Of a DNA stretch of 64,000 nt, positions 9,767-22,470 are shown piece after piece. The stretch is from Actinostola sp. cb2023 (lineage: Eukaryota > Cnidaria > Anthozoa > Actiniaria > Actinostolidae), in contig JAUJYZ010000732.1 in assembly GCA_033675265.1 (NCBI GenBank), forward strand, positions 186,001-250,000, given 5' to 3'. The notes beneath the pieces are model-generated. The model saw only the letters and a program-made list of their open reading frames with translations. It searched no databases and had not been told where the DNA came from. Position 1 is the stretch's first letter. Each line of letters opens with the position of its first letter. Both the position numbers and the translations under genes were made by a program.

Positions 9767-12554
9767 CTATTCGCTTTGTGATGTGCTCAAGGGTTGACAT
9801 ATTAGAATATCTAACTTACCAGTTTCACAGCTGCTGGAAATGGCAAATCTGAGAGGATTAGAACAGAATGTGCATTGCACCTGACTAGCATCCTTTGGGA
9901 ACCCACAATAGCAGTACTCGGGTGTATTGACACGATTGGGGACATAGCTTATGTTGTCATGCTTGTACATAGTTGAGAGTGATCTTTCTCTCTTAGATAA
10001 AATGTTGTCACAAATTCATGCCTAAAGACTCCATCTATTGTGTGGCAAATAATGTTCTGTGTATTTTGCTAACTTTATATGTTTAGCCTCCCTCCCCTGC
10101 ATAGTATTAATACCTAACCCCAAGTGAAACTTATTCTTGGTGATTTCTGCATGAAAAGGAACTGCATAACCTATGGTCCACACTGTAGGTGTGACTGAAT
10201 TTAAGAACATTGCTGCTATGTTGAAAACTGTTGTACACCTCTTCCTCAAATCAATGATATAATCAGTAGTCAGAGTTTGTCTGGTATACAGGGATACAGC
10301 ATCTCTAAGATTTAGGCCAAGATGAGCTAGTGCATGTAGTTTGAGTGTAAAGGAAGCACTAGCATGTGGTACTGTTGTATAAATAGAATTAATCAAGTAC
10401 ATGAAATTATGACTGAATAGCTTGCTTTCCTTACCAGTGAATCTGTACTCAAAGGGCTTAGCTATGCCTGACTGAAACCATCTTGTGATTTTAATATACA
10501 GCAAGTTGCACTTAACCTGTTTTTTGATGGCAATCAAATACACTAAAAATGGACAATCATCTGATAGTTCACTAACATTTTGAATACCTTAGGGGATGTT
10601 AGATTCATCAAGTGCCAAAGTCATGAGGTGCTTGTTAAAGTATTGCCAAGCATTGTTGGTATTGTTGGTATTGTGTAGTGGTTCAGCTAAAGATTTATCA
10701 ATTAATTTTCCAAGAACAGGAATTCTTCTCTGTCTCGACTTCTCTTCTTTGATAACCTTTAATATTTTACTTCTTTTGGTCGATTGTGCAATATTTGTCT
10801 CATCAAGTTCTAGAGTTCGCTGCTCAACCTTATTGGCAACCTCTAACCGATGGGTATAATCCCATGGCTGCCAGGTGTCAGAAGGGCTATTAACAAGTGA
10901 GCCTCCAATAACATATTTGTTGTCAGCATTTACATTACCGAAAGTTGAAAAATAATAGGCTGCATTATTTAGTTCACCTGCATAAAATGCAATCCACTTC
11001 ATATCTGCTGGTACTAGTTCAAATTGAAAAGAAATAGTAACGCCATCAACAATATCTGTGTACTCCTTTGATTCTATGATAGCAATAGTGCTAATAAGAT
11101 CAGTTGCAAATCTTTCCATGGCAATGTGGTCCTCCTTGCAGTTTGAACCACAAAGTAAAAAAGTGTCATTGCAACAGGCGACACGAGAACTAACATTGAT
11201 CAAGCTTACAAGCCAAGCAGTGGCTTCACTCTCTTTGCCAAATGGGGCACCATCTGCACCTATAGCTACCTTAAATTTACCCCTTTCTTCACCAAACCAA
11301 TTTAGTAGAGGATTATCCCTACTATAATAATTGTCATTAATGTATAAATACATTTTGGCCATTCTAAGCAAAAGGTCTTCAAGGTCACGAAACTTTCCAT
11401 CAACTTTTTCATCATCATGAAGGTCGGTACAGAAGTCTGATATGTCATGTAATGTTCCAATGTCTAATGAATTGACAAAACTGATAACCTTGTCATATGG
11501 AAGGATTCTGGGAATTGGAATACCTTTCATAAAATATATTCTACCTCTTTTTTCCCCAGATGCACCGCAGTTAGTCTTACTTTCAAATGATGATGCCAAC
11601 CGAATATCTTTGTATTTGGATTTACTAATTAGACCTCCATTATAAAGTACTTTTATACTACGAGCAGCATTATCATTACTAGTTTCAAACTCTTTCACTT
11701 GTTTCTTAATTATTGGGAAAACTGACTTAGACACAACTGTAGGTGATCTTTCAATATAGTTTTGTAACTGCTTATGTGAAGTATTACTTACTAATGTAGA
11801 CCACAACCCATCTAATGCTGGTTTGTTATTTGAATCTGTTGCCCCATGAACAGTTTGTGCATACTGTAATGTTTCATGAGTGCGCGGACGAGCCCTTCTT
11901 ACATCTAATTCTAATTTACCAGAATTATTTGGCTGTAGTAAGGAAGGAGTCCGCTGTCTGGCTAATTTCTTTCTCAGTTTGAGAGAGAGGACTTATCTGG
12001 TCTTCCTCTTTGGTGGTGGTCCATGTAGTTGTAACTCCTCAGTTGAATCCCAGTGATTTTAAATCTTAATGTTTTCAATCTAGAAAGCAACAAAACATTG
12101 AAACATCAGTATACCCTGCTAGCTACAATAAAGTTATGATATAATCAGCATATAAAAAAAACGTTTTTTAAAATTCTATATTGTGTTTTTATATTTTTTA
12201 CATTTGTGAAATAAATTCAATTTTTAATTCACGATGGCATGAGTCTGATATGAGAATACCCAATAATGGGTGTCCTGTTTGGTGTGACTGATCACTGTCA
12301 GTTATCAAAACAAAAACATGACACTAGAAAAGCAGTGATTTTAAATAAGATATTGACAATATGTAGAATTCTACATGTAGGTTTAATACATTATGCTATA
12401 CCTTCTCTTGAAGGCGACGTAGCTTTGCTTCTTTGGCACGATAGACAACGGACTTTGACAAAATCTCATTGTCTATTCTCTTGACTGGACTTCCATGAAG
12501 TAACTGCTGCATGCGACTGGCATTAAAACGCGGGTTCTTCTTATTCCGACCCAT
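9767..12554 (-). pseudogene. Element A transposase-like gene, nonsense-damaged
   Basis: Exon 1 (12554-12402) encodes MGRNKKNPRF and a basic, helix-rich tail. Exon 2 begins near 12070 after an AG acceptor, and its frame continues to 9767 with stops: two early (near 12050 and 11990), one at 10589 and one near 10022. The protein matches the element B gene along its length: GADGAPFGKESEA (about 11250), a CGSNCKEDH block, PADMKW, EPLHNTNN, GLGINTMQGREAKH, and a Cys-rich end (CYCG, then CTFC). The acidic residues in GADG and PADMKW look like candidate catalytic positions of an RNase H-fold transposase, but I cannot assign a superfamily. The stops make this copy inactive. Confidence 0.65.
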
Positions 12555-13375
12555 TTTCATATATTCCCACTAGTGTAGTCATAAACTATATAGTCAGCTT
12601 TAGCACATATTTTCAAGATATCTTAAATCGACAAAGAAAGCAAGTTTTGAAAAACTTACTGACACGAGCGAAGATACGATCCGAGACGGTATACAGCCAT
12701 TTAAACAGACGAAACACAATTCTTACACGGACATAAACTTGATAATTTGGACAGCTTTCACAGAAAATGAAATAACTCTGCAAAATTAAAATACAGATTC
12801 ACAAAACATGGAGAACGATCACTTCGATAAAAACGGAAGGATTTCTTCGTTTCAGAATGTAACAATCGTTCCGATAAAATAAGAAATATTTGCAAGTAAA
12901 ACCTGTTTCATTAACGGCGTCCTTGAACTTTGATAATAATTTTTAAAGCAAACCAGCGCGAGAAAAAGAAACCCAAACCACAAGACAAACCTGACTTCTT
13001 GGATCGAGGAAATTATCCCAGAGACAAGATCGATAACTACTCGGTTTCATTCCGGAGATTCCAGCTCGTGCTGCCTTCGTTGTATTCCCGGACTGTTGGA
13101 AGCGTTGATATATCTTGGCAACAAATCAACAAACAGGTATCCCAATTTGCTACGTTTTAAAACCGCCGCTTTCATGCGCCCGCGGGCCCATCGTGATACA
13201 GAGTTTCTAGGTAATAATTTGTCCCCGGGAATTTGTCAATTTGCATTCATTTAGTTTATAGTGTAAGTATCAAGTAAATAAATGTATAAATAAATGTATA
13301 CATGCATGATACTGTAGTTGTTGATAAGAGCTACTGACACTGAGTACTGAGGTGAGAGTGAGGGTTGAGACTCAC

Positions 13376-13668
13376 CAATTTTCAACAGGTTCAGTTCCAG
13401 CTAAACGATCATTTAGACTTTCTAGTCTCTTTTCCTTCTCTGCTTGACGCATTTCATATTCTTTTGTCCAATTTTCATCTGCTAGAGGCTCATCTGCGTA
13501 TGGTTCTACGCCATCAAAGAGCAATGCTTCATCTTCATCTTCGTCATCTGTGAAGTTTGTTTCGACTTCAACACAGTATAAATTGGTGGGCACATTTCCC
13601 GGTAAAAAGTTGAATTCAGAATCGTCTGAAAGTGGTCTATCATCTGCATCCGAAGAAAATGTTGCCAT
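13376..13668 (-). CDS. P2X7-like Cys-rich gene, exon 1
   Basis: Starts at ATG 13668 (ataATGGCAAC) and encodes an acidic, disordered 97-residue segment (SSDADDRPLSDDSE, TDDEDEDEA) followed by a charged helix (MRQAEKEKRLESLNDRL). It ends at a GT donor (gtgagt, 13375) with the first two bases of a tryptophan codon. Exon 2 at 7391 supplies the third base and the WCxCGxC cysteine cluster, which fixes this reading. A short acidic leader followed by a Cys cluster is typical of invertebrate P2X7-like genes that lack channel domains. The gene is interrupted downstream by E2. An intron of 6 kb made mostly of element A separates the two exons. Confidence 0.65.
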
Positions 13669-14466
13669 TATTGTCAAAAACCCAAGAAAAAACTAAGATG
13701 CTTTCCCGGCGACTACAAACTACAGTATAAACCAACTAGAGTTGTAAGGACGAGTTGCACGCCCGACGTCACACGTCACGAGTCCCAGTCCCTCTTGCGC
13801 TCGGCCTATTTTTCAATGTCCGAATTTATACAGCTCAAAAAAAATACAAAGACGCGTCGGATTCAAAAAAAATTGTGCCAAGTTTGTCTGAATAGCTTAT
13901 ATTTTGACATCAAAAAGTAAAAAAAATAGGCTTCATAAGCACTTTAAGGAGGACCTTAAAACGTATCTATTTAGATTATCTTATTTTAGCTAGTCAGTTA
14001 TTTTCTGAGCACACTAGGTTATATAAATATTTTCTTTTATCTTATCTTATGTTATGTTTTATTTTGTAAATATTAATAGGAAATATAGTATTAGTATTTT
14101 TATCATTGTAATTATAATTTAGATAGCGCTTTGAGCAATAGAAAAAGCGCTTTATAAATTATAAAGTATTATTATTATTATTATTAAGAAACTTTCTGAT
14201 GCAGTTGTTCTTTTACTTTGTTGTTATTTTGTATATAATTTTGATTATGTTCTTCAAAGAAACCTATTAACATTCTTACATCTCCTAAGATGTCTGTAAC
14301 TGTTTCACAGCTTATTGGTATCCTCAGTTCTTCTTGTTAGCGTTTTTAGTTGTTTGCTAGAGTGGTCTTGTTCTATATTCATAACAAGCCACAAGCCCGT
14401 TTTTATTGCGAACAGCAGGAAGCTAATGTTGCTATGGTTTCAACCACAGATTACAAACATAGTGTT
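13669..14466. other. Upstream and intergenic sequence, no gene
   Basis: Upstream region of the P2X7-like gene (GC-richer to about 13800), then AT-rich sequence with an ATT microsatellite at about 14168-14187. No coding exon is seen. Confidence 0.45.
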
Positions 14467-14667
14467 AATAGACCTCTTTAGCTTCGTATGTAAATTGCCC
14501 ATTTCAGATCATGTGATGTAAACATGGTGTTCTCTGGAGAGTTAGTCCTTTCAATATGAACGAATAAATTTCAGAAATATAAAAGAACAATTCTCCAGAG
14601 AATATTATGTTTACATCACATGATCTGAAATGGGCAATTTGCATACAAGCTAATAAAGAGGTCTATT
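14467..14667. mobile_element. 200-bp MITE with 75-bp inverted ends
   Basis: AATAGACCTCTTTAGCTTCG at the left end matches its complement at the right. The match continues for about 75 bp through GCCCATTTCAGATCATGTGA. There is no coding capacity and the target duplication is unclear. Confidence 0.75.
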
Positions 14668-16580
14668 CAATTTGGGGGTCTGTCTTCATGTTGTCTTAGA
14701 TGTTTTACAAATATCAAGCAGAAAGTCTAGTCATGGTTATTGGCTTTTACAATATTGGATTATACCTTATTCGGCAATCATGAAGGTTTGTGTGCCAAAT
14801 TCACTTTATTGCCAAGCAAATAACCGGGGCTGAAACATGCTTTCTGAGGACCATTTAAAAATATACTTTGAGTCTTCTTTTCGACTCTGCTGAATCCCGT
14901 CAAGACTGGTTTGCTTTAAACACCAGTGTTTATGGAATACGTCGACTTAAAGATTACATATACATGTATAGCTAGTCGGCCGGTCAAGGACTTGCAATAC
15001 CCCTACCAGATGGAGAAACCACTGATTTAGGCAAAGCTGTATACTGCTAACTGCAAAGGAAACGAAGTGTATGTCGGATCACCGTTTGCTCTTTTAGCAG
15101 GTAATTTACGAAATAAAGCCCCATGAATAGATTCAGATTTTCTGATGTCAGAACTATTTGCTACGGTAACTGAACAAGAAAAACGGAAACGTCCTTCGCC
15201 GATCCGAACCAGAGCCCGGCATTGCCAGGTAAATGCTAGAGTGAAAGGGTGGAGAGGGCGAGGGGGTTTGTATGGTATCAATACGATATGGAGAGAAGTA
15301 TAGTGTGTTTTAACATTAAAATGCTCTCGGATAGATAGGATTGCGAATGTTTGGTTACGAAACTGAGATGATCGTGTTTGAGTAATAACGCAACGCGGAT
15401 GGCAAAGATCAACATGAAGTGGAAGGCGATTGGATAAATGTACGTGAACGTAGGGATGCCGATGATTGATTTAGGCCAATTCGGACAAAGACTATAAGTA
15501 GGGTAGAAAGATGGATAATAAGGCCGGATATGTGACTGAACTTAAGTTTGTCATGAGATAAACAGACAGGATTCTTAGGATTTTTTTCAACTTTCCTCTC
15601 CTATCTCTCCTCTCCTTTGAATCTTTCACGCCCAAGATTAGGAAATTCGTTCAAATTCCCACTCCTCTCTCCTTTGAATATTTCAGGCGACACACCCAAG
15701 ATTTTTAGGAAATACTTTCAAATTCCCACTCCTTTCTCCTCTCCTTTGTCTGTGATCTAAAAATTGATGGGCTTTTTGATGAAATCTTCTTTTAAGTAAT
15801 CACGCAAAAAGACGTTCATTTTCAGAGCAGTTGAAAATATCTATATCTAGCTGGCCTCCAGACAATTTCGATTTCGTGCTTTATCCTGAGGCGTCTCATT
15901 TGTGGATGAATGAACGCTTGTATTTATTTTTTTGCGAGATGTTCTTCATACAAGCTTACTGATAATTTGTACTTCAAAATAAATAAAATGCAATTTTAAA
16001 GGAAATGTTTAAAAAGAATAATATATCCTGAAGAAACAAAATTCAAAGCTATTTTAATTATAGAACGATTCAAAGCTCTTTTGATAGAACGTGATGACAT
16101 ATTCAAGCAAGTCACAAGTAGTTTCTTGCTGAGAACGGGACAAAAGATTCACACCTTCTTAATTTAATCCCCCACAAATATTTCAGTTACGTGGAATTCA
16201 ATTCCGCCGTTCGCATTAAAAATAGGGAAAACATTAGCTACAATATATTCTAATTCTTGGTACTATCTAGTGGTTAATATTGTTAGTTATATATTTTATG
16301 ACCTTTTTAGACTATGAATATTGTTCCAGTCATCTGTTATATATTATACATGACATTTTAGGTGATTTTATGCCATGAATTTCAACAATTATATATAATC
16401 AATAGCAATCCATTGTTTTTAAAATTGTCATGAAAAAGAATTGAAGTGGAAATTAGTCAAAGTCAATTTGATTATCAAAGTGAGCCCTTGTTGTGTATCT
16501 CATTTAATGCAAGCCAGAATAATAGCTCTTTAGGTGGAAGGTGGAGTAACCCTTTCAATATTAGTGAAAATGACTTATAT
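14668..16580. other. No gene seen; short local duplications
   Basis: AT-rich sequence. CTCCTCTCTCCTTTGAAT-like segments near 15595-15620 and 15655-15745 form an imperfect direct repeat with CCCAAGATT. The longest frame (15281-15027, minus) has no recognisable features. Confidence 0.4.
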
Positions 16581-16800
16581 GGAGTAAGCTTGAACATGAC
16601 TCCTTTGGGGTAAGTTTACACGCCTTTTCATGGGTCAAAATGACTCATTTGGGGTAAGTTTACGTTGACTCTTCATGGGTCAAAATGACTCCTTTGGGGT
16701 AAGTTTACATGACTCTTCATGGGTCAAAATGACTTCTTTGAGAGGAGTGAAGACGACCCTTTTCAAGATGCCATTATGGGGTCAAAAAAAACCCGACCCT
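16580..16800. repeat. Tandem repeat of about 50 bp, GGGTCAAAATGACTCC type
   Basis: Three to four diverged units containing CATGGGTCAAAATGACTCC and TTTGGGGTAAGTTTAC. It lies just before the dispersed 1.3-kb repeat copy. No coding role is seen. Confidence 0.75.
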
Positions 16801-16959
16801 TTTTGAATGGTCGAATCGACTCTTACGTTTTTACAGTGTGGGTTACCTGTGGTAGCGTGATGAGCATACTTCCGTAGATTTTTGATCAAAGGCACCCGTT
16901 GGTGAACTCGTGGATTTTCGGTATGTGACTGACGAAGAACGCCTTGAAGAAGACATTAG

Positions 16960-18290
16960 GGCATGTTTGAGCATGGAACCAGCACATGTCTTTGCATCCG
17001 TTATCTTTCGTGATTTAATATTTCGCTCTTAGAGTGAAAATATTTGAACATTAAGTAAAATCAAGAGAGCATTATCTCTTGGTAAAATGTATTCAACGAG
17101 TAAAGTTCAATGATTGATTAGCATCTGTGTTGTGTCGATTTTTCATTTAGACTTATAAAATACCATAAATATAAGCTTGTGGTTTCCTTTCTAGTAGAAC
17201 ACATCGACGTCCAGCTATTCGTGTGTGATTCCACTGAATGTTCGTGTGTGTCGGTTGTATAATTGGGCTTCATGTGGTCACAGGTAGCCCAAACGTAGAA
17301 ATCAGTGGATCGTGACGTCTTTGGATTTTCGTTTCGTTGGATCAGGAATGAGCTCTTAGAAAGCAAAGAAATTGTGTTTTGAGTGGTTTCTCAAAGGCAT
17401 TATTTTTCTATATCGTTCCCTAAAAAAATACTAGAAATAAAGAATAATAGTTTTCTTGAGGGTTTGAGTTGTATTTATTCGAATGGTCTTGAATTTTGAT
17501 GTTAAGCTTAATGTGTTGACGAGCGCTGAACGGCGACCGATGAAGGCAAGTTAGGAATTTTGTGCCATTTCTTAGCCGTGGTGGATGCCTGAGCTCTTTA
17601 TTCCTTGTCTGTTTTTCCTTCATTGGGCCAACACATTTAATTTAGCCGCATTTTAGATCGGGGATCACGATGCCTATATAACACATTGCGAGACATTTCA
17701 GTAGTACAAAACCACAAAACCCCATGCTGTCGCTAAACAGATACACACCAGCTTTGACAATATCGTTGTGTAAAGACATCCCATTTGCCCTATAATCTGA
17801 AGATTGTCCATAGAATTAGTGGTCATGCGTAGTGTTTTGGATTTGATAATGTCCCACATCGATTGGCGGAAAGATAATTTTTTTGTATATAGCTAATTGC
17901 ATAATCGTTGTCGGGTTGAATATCATAAATCATAGAAGCTACGACCGCAAGGATGGATGGGAAATCAGTTCATGAACCACACTCATGTAGATAAATTTAA
18001 TGTTCTTATATATTTTTAAATATATATGAGCTATTTAACTAAGATCCTACAAGTCTGGATAAAAAGGTCAATAATTTTACGATGTTATTTGAACGTTTCT
18101 CATCTCCCAGAATTCCTTTTGGTCTTAGCTTTCATGATTTTCAACCCGACAACGATTATGCAATTAGCTATATAAATGGTTCCAATACATATACACATGA
18201 TGGAGATACTAGGTGTTCCAAACCTTCTCCCCTTGCCCTCTCTTCGCTGATCGCCAACCCTCCCCCATTTATATTTGCGGCTCAAAAGTT
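16960..18290 (+). repeat. Dispersed 1.3-kb repeat, copy 1
   Basis: Matches 52915-54160 in the same orientation over nearly the whole length, with scattered indels. Shared stretches include CGCTCTTAGAGTGAAAATAT, AGCTTGTGGTTTCCTTTCTA and CTCCCCTTGCCCTC. No coding frame is conserved between the two copies. Copy 1 is larger because of a MITE at 17892-18168. It could be a non-autonomous transposon whose ends I cannot define. Confidence 0.75.
17892..18168. mobile_element. 277-bp MITE with TATATA duplication
   Basis: Inverted ends GCTAATTGCATAATCGTTGT with about 30 bp of perfect complementarity. Each end is flanked by TATATA (17886-17891 and 18169-18174). Copy 2 of the surrounding repeat (near 54043) has the empty site with a single TATATA, giving direct evidence of insertion and of the 6-bp duplication. 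Confidence 0.85.
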
Positions 18291-18300
18291 TACAATATTC

Positions 18301-18334
18301 GAGTGAGTGAGTGAGTGAGTGAGTGAGTGAGTGA
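18301..18334. repeat. GAGT microsatellite
   Basis: About eight uninterrupted GAGT units. Confidence 0.9.
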
Positions 18335-18448
18335 CACTTCCGGTTCAAAATGCCCAATTCCAAAAACTCGCGGATGCTTCGCAATCCACGAGTTAAAAAT
18401 GTAAGCGTTTTATATGGCGCGCCGTTACTACCAAAAATACGTCGACTG

Positions 18449-19754
18449 CAAAACGATCAACGTTGACAATCCAGTTAGTTGACAAACGATCCAGTCAGTT
18501 GACAAACGATCCTGTCATTTGATAAACGGTCCAGTCAGTTGTCAAACGATCCTGTCATTTGATAAACGATCCAGTCAGTTGTCAAACGATCCTGTCATTT
18601 GATAAACGATCCAGTCAGTTGTCAAACGATCCTGTCATTTGAAAAACGATCCAGTCAGTTGTCAAACGATCCTGTCTTTTGATAAACGATCCAGTGAAAT
18701 CACAAACAATCCAGTCAAACCACAAACATTCCAGTCAAATGACAACGATCCAGTGTACGTGTGTGGACGTGACTTAGTGACCAAACGCCACGCAGTTCAG
18801 TCGATTGTAAAACAGTCAAGTCAGCAGTGGTACCCAGTCAACCAACAAACAATTCAAAAGCATTCAGTCCAGCTTGTTGATTTATTGACACTGGCGAAAC
18901 CCAGTGTTCCTTGTCATCAAATAATACCAGTTGGCGCTATTCAATGCTGAAAGGTTGAATTGAACTACCAAATTATACACACAGGTCATGACTTTGGGGG
19001 GAGGGGTACGCTCATTATTGTAATTGTAGTTTCTTGCTATAAACTAAATACATTGACACTGAAATAAAGTCATTATTATTATTATTATTATTTATTATTA
19101 TTATTATTATTATTGCTGTCTTCAATATCTTTTGCTCATTTTCATCAGAAGCTAGAAGAAAAAGATGAAGAATGACGTGACTTGCATCGTTCATGTAATC
19201 TGCTAATGCATCAAATAAGTTATCCGATTAAAGATTAAAGATATTTCTTAAATGATTTCAATTTCAACATGGATTTTTGATGTTTTATGATAGATACTTT
19301 CACAGCATTTTCGAAGCGCTCAAAAAAATCATAAAATGGACGATAAAATTTAAAAATACAAATAAAATTTATAAAAGCAACTCTGAAGCTAATATTGATA
19401 GTGAACATAAAGTAAATATTATAAAACCATTTCCTTACCTTTGCGTGGCCATTCGAATAGAAATCTTTTCGAAAACTCCAAACAAACGTGAGCATCAAAT
19501 CCGCCTCGACTCAAGTGTTTTCTAAATGGCGCTCACAAAGCATTAGTGGGATATGCCGCTCGCATCCTCCTTGCTTGGACTGCATGTACATTGACTTTGT
19601 AGTGCTACTCAGGCTACTGCTACTGCTAGTTCATTTTTCTCTATTATTCAATGTAAGTCTTGTAATGTTGTCAGTGTTGTTGTTGTTGTTTTGTGTATGT
19701 CCGTATCTTTGGCATGATATACTGAGAGATGCTGAACTTTCATTCCTACACACT
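18449..19754 (+). repeat. O left inverted repeat with a 5' exon
   Basis: Outer part holds a tandem array (about 18470-18740) with units like GATCCAGTCAGTTGTCAAAC and GATCCTGTCATTTGATAAAC. The middle holds an ATT microsatellite (19070-19112). The inner part holds a segment ending in a splice donor (ATTCAAT, then GTAAGTC at 19653). The right copy has ATTCATG before the same donor, so here the ATG that would start the integrase appears lost. Frames at 18639-18950 are repeat translations. Confidence 0.8.
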
Positions 19755-19785
19755 AGTGAAGTAGTGTCTTGTCTTCTTCTTCTAG

Positions 19786-21039
19786 GCTGACCTTGAATTC
19801 AAACAGCATTTATTAAGGGAGATACAAGATGTAGTCGACATTTTGGGAAAGGAGGGTAATAGTGTCGTTTGTGCCGATGAAGTAGATATATCATACTGTC
19901 TGTCAAGAATGGAGTCAATAGCAGAAAGTGCCGTTTCTAATGTAAACATAAATATGGATGCAATAGATTTAATCAACCAAGCAAGATTAGTTTTACAGAA
20001 AAATCTACCTACACCGACAATTCATACGAAGCAACTGCTCTGCGAAATGGAGAACGTGGTAGACCAAAGTTCGACATTTCCGAAGAGCAATCATTATTTT
20101 TCATGGGTAAATAAATTTTCGTTTTCTTTCCTTATCTATTTCCTTTTCCTTGTTGTTGTTGTTGTTGTGTTAAAAAAAAACATTTTATTAGTGTAATTTT
20201 CAGTTCAACCTCTCATCCCTGCTTTTCAAGTGTGTTTTTTTTTGTTTTTGCAGATTGTCCCAGTCTTATTTTCCCTTCCCTCCTTTCGTTTTTACCGTTT
20301 TGTCTTCCTTTCCTTTTCGCCCTTTTTTAGTGCTTTATTGTCTTTCTTCACTTCCTTTGTAACTTTATGTTTTGGCGAGAACAACGGTAACAGGATGTTT
20401 CCCGTTTTGTAGAGAACAACTTTACTCAGGGAGACATGGCCCAGATGCTTGGTGTAAGTAAACGCACCATTGAAAATCGCCTTGGAGAATATCGTATGAC
20501 CAATCGATCCAGATATAGTATCAGTGATGCAATTCTGGTGACACATATAAAGCGACTGCTTTCCAATTTTCCTAGATCAGGTAGGGATGTTTGCCGATAC
20601 GTATCGCTACTAGTCACCATTGAGTCATTCCATGATCAGATTGTAATATGATAACAGGAGAGAAGTCCATTGATGGTCTGCTGGTGTCGTCGGGAATTCG
20701 TGTCCAACGTTATCGCTTGAGAAAAGCTTTACGTGACGCGGATCCACTGGGCCGAAGGCTGCGAATGATGACTGGAATAGTAAGGCGGGTATACCAGGTT
20801 CATTCTCCCTTGTCGTTATGGCATATGGACGGAAACCATAAGCTCATAAGGTATTGTAACAGAGCCTTATACTATAATAATAATTCTTTATCAAGTACAT
20901 AATAATAATAAACAATAATGATTTGCTGATACATAGACAGGCAAAAATAGATGACAAAATATATGACCGACGTTTCGGAGTCATCATGACGTCATCATGA
21001 CTTCAGTCATATATTTTGTCATCTATTTTTGCCTGTCTA

Positions 21040-21080
<41 letters not shown>

Positions 21081-22199
21081 TGATGATGATAATAATCATA
21101 ATATAATAAGAAATCGTGTGTATTATTTTTTGTCAATAATAATAATTATCATTTTTGTGAATTAGTTTTAACACCTATCTCATCATTGTTTCACATAAAC
21201 AATTGGTATTTACAGATGGAAATTCGTGGTGCACGGCTGTATTGATGGATATAGCCGCCTGATTGTATACCTAGGGTGCAGTATCGATAATACTTATGCA
21301 ACCGTTCTGAAGCTTTTTTTGGATGCTGTTAATAAATTTCACGTGTTAGGGGTGATATGGGTGTGGAAAACCGAGATGTAGCCCGCTTCATGCTAGAGCA
21401 TCCTCAACGTGGCCCATCTAGAGGAAGTTACATAACCGGAAAGAGCGTGCATAACTCAAGGATCGAGAGGCTATGGCGTGACGTCACTCAAATGGTACTA
21501 GCTTCTTTTTGTAGTTTGTTTTTATCTATGGATGCACAGGGATTGCTTGATCCAGATAACGACAGCCATTTATATTGCCTGCATATGGTCTTCTTGCCTC
21601 GTATCAATGATATGCTGCAAACATTTGTGGCTTCGTGGAATAACCATAAAGTGAGGACAGCTGGAAACAAAACACCTCTGCAACTCTTCATTATGGGAAT
21701 GCAGAACATCGCCCGTCACAATGGAGTAATCGCTGCACAGTACTTCGAAAACCTTAGCAATGTAAGTTTAGGTCTCATTGGTTATGCAGTGTATCAAGTG
21801 GTATTCAGTGATAAGATAAAGTTTATTATTATTATTAAGAAATTGAAATAGAAAAGTATGACAAAATAAAAGAGCGGCTACTAAATAAAGTTGGTGCTCT
21901 TAATTAATCAGGATTTTAAAATCAACAAGACGGTCTATATTTAATACCACGATTTGCTTTGTTTCTTTCTCTAGGAAGAACAAGCATCATATGGAATTGA
22001 TCCATCATTCCCACTCCCGGCTGATACTGATGGATACGGAGTTATAGTGCCAACACTCCACATCTCCTTGAACACAGAAGATATTTCAAAGCTTGAAGAG
22101 AAGCTTGCCTCTTGCAATGTATCAAATGTGTGGGATATTGAAGTCTATAAAATGACACTAAACTACTTCACAGAATTGCACAGTCAGAGAAGGATTTAG
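19786..22199 (+). pseudogene. O integrase (DDE) pseudogene, six-exon type
   Basis: Cut-and-paste integrase related to the element I gene. Inferred exons: 19786-20106 (ADLEF..., then GRPKFDISEEQ in another frame); 20413-20580 (helix-turn-helix MAQMLGVSKRTIENRL); 20658-20850 (ends SLWHMDGNHKLIR with the first catalytic Asp); 21216-21761 ([23 protein letters not shown] with the second Asp, HNSRIERLW with the Glu); and 21975-22199 (C-terminal tail). Splice phases join cleanly. Breaks are a one-base frameshift in the A run near 20000, a small deletion near 21340 that shifts frame between DAVNKFH and RGDMGVEN, and loss of the TIR-encoded start codon. The intron near 20930-21100 holds a hairpin and an ATA microsatellite. 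Family: retroviral-integrase-like core of the IS3-like eukaryotic type. Confidence 0.75.
20930..21100. repeat. Hairpin insertion plus ATA microsatellite
   Basis: TAGACAGGCAAAAATAGATG... and its complement form an inverted repeat of about 105 bp (20934-21040) containing CATCATGACGTCATCATGAC. An ATA/ATG microsatellite follows. It lies in the intron between integrase exons. Confidence 0.8.
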
Positions 22200-22379
22200 A
22201 GTCAAGAAAAGTGTCGCAGCTTCAAAAACTGAATAACTTTATTTATTATATTCCACTGGTGTGTCATTTCATCATAGAAAAGCACTATGCATGCAGAATG
22301 AAAGTATTAATAACCAAATCATGGCATCATACTAGAACACAACAGAATATTACTATTTATGGCATATATAACATAACGA
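22200..22379. other. Short spacer after the O integrase
   Basis: No features beyond AT-rich 3' flanking sequence of the integrase. Confidence 0.4.
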
Positions 22380-22470
22380 GATTCTATAGGTAAATTCATT
22401 GGATGACTCGTGAATTCCACGTTGAATTCACGAGTCATCCAATGAATTTTCCTTGAATCCCATAGCGTTC
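22380..22470. repeat. Foldback at left end of unit 1
   Basis: GAATTCACGAGTCATCCAATGAATT and its upstream complement form a stem of about 25 bp around CACGTT. The outer arms (CTATAGGTAAATTC / CCTTGAATCCCATAG) pair less well. Confidence 0.75.

Larger units (their letters stand above)
7450..13170. mobile_element. Element A: transposon with unrecognised transposase
   Basis: Defined by comparison with element B (about 42.8-47.6 kb), which has the same gene content in the opposite orientation. Element A carries a small gene (7519-8139), its decayed inverted copy (8560-8785), CCCCAGGG-type repeats near 9375-9460 and a large gene on the minus strand (12554-9767). The left edge (AAAAGCGGCGTTTTTAAT) matches B's right edge, and a related GC-rich motif occurs near 13160. 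Exact ends and target duplication could not be fixed. The whole element lies in the single intron (7392-13375) of the P2X7-like gene. Confidence 0.6.

Noticed and set aside
18449..18460. A 6-bp target duplication for element O
   Set aside because: Flanks CGACTG and CCGAAT do not match and no shift of the ends gave a convincing duplication.
18639..18950. Frame DPVYVCGRDLVTKRHAVQS, repeated at 42530-42258
   Set aside because: It lies in both inverted repeats of O over the tandem array. Its duplication is explained by the repeat and it has no domain.
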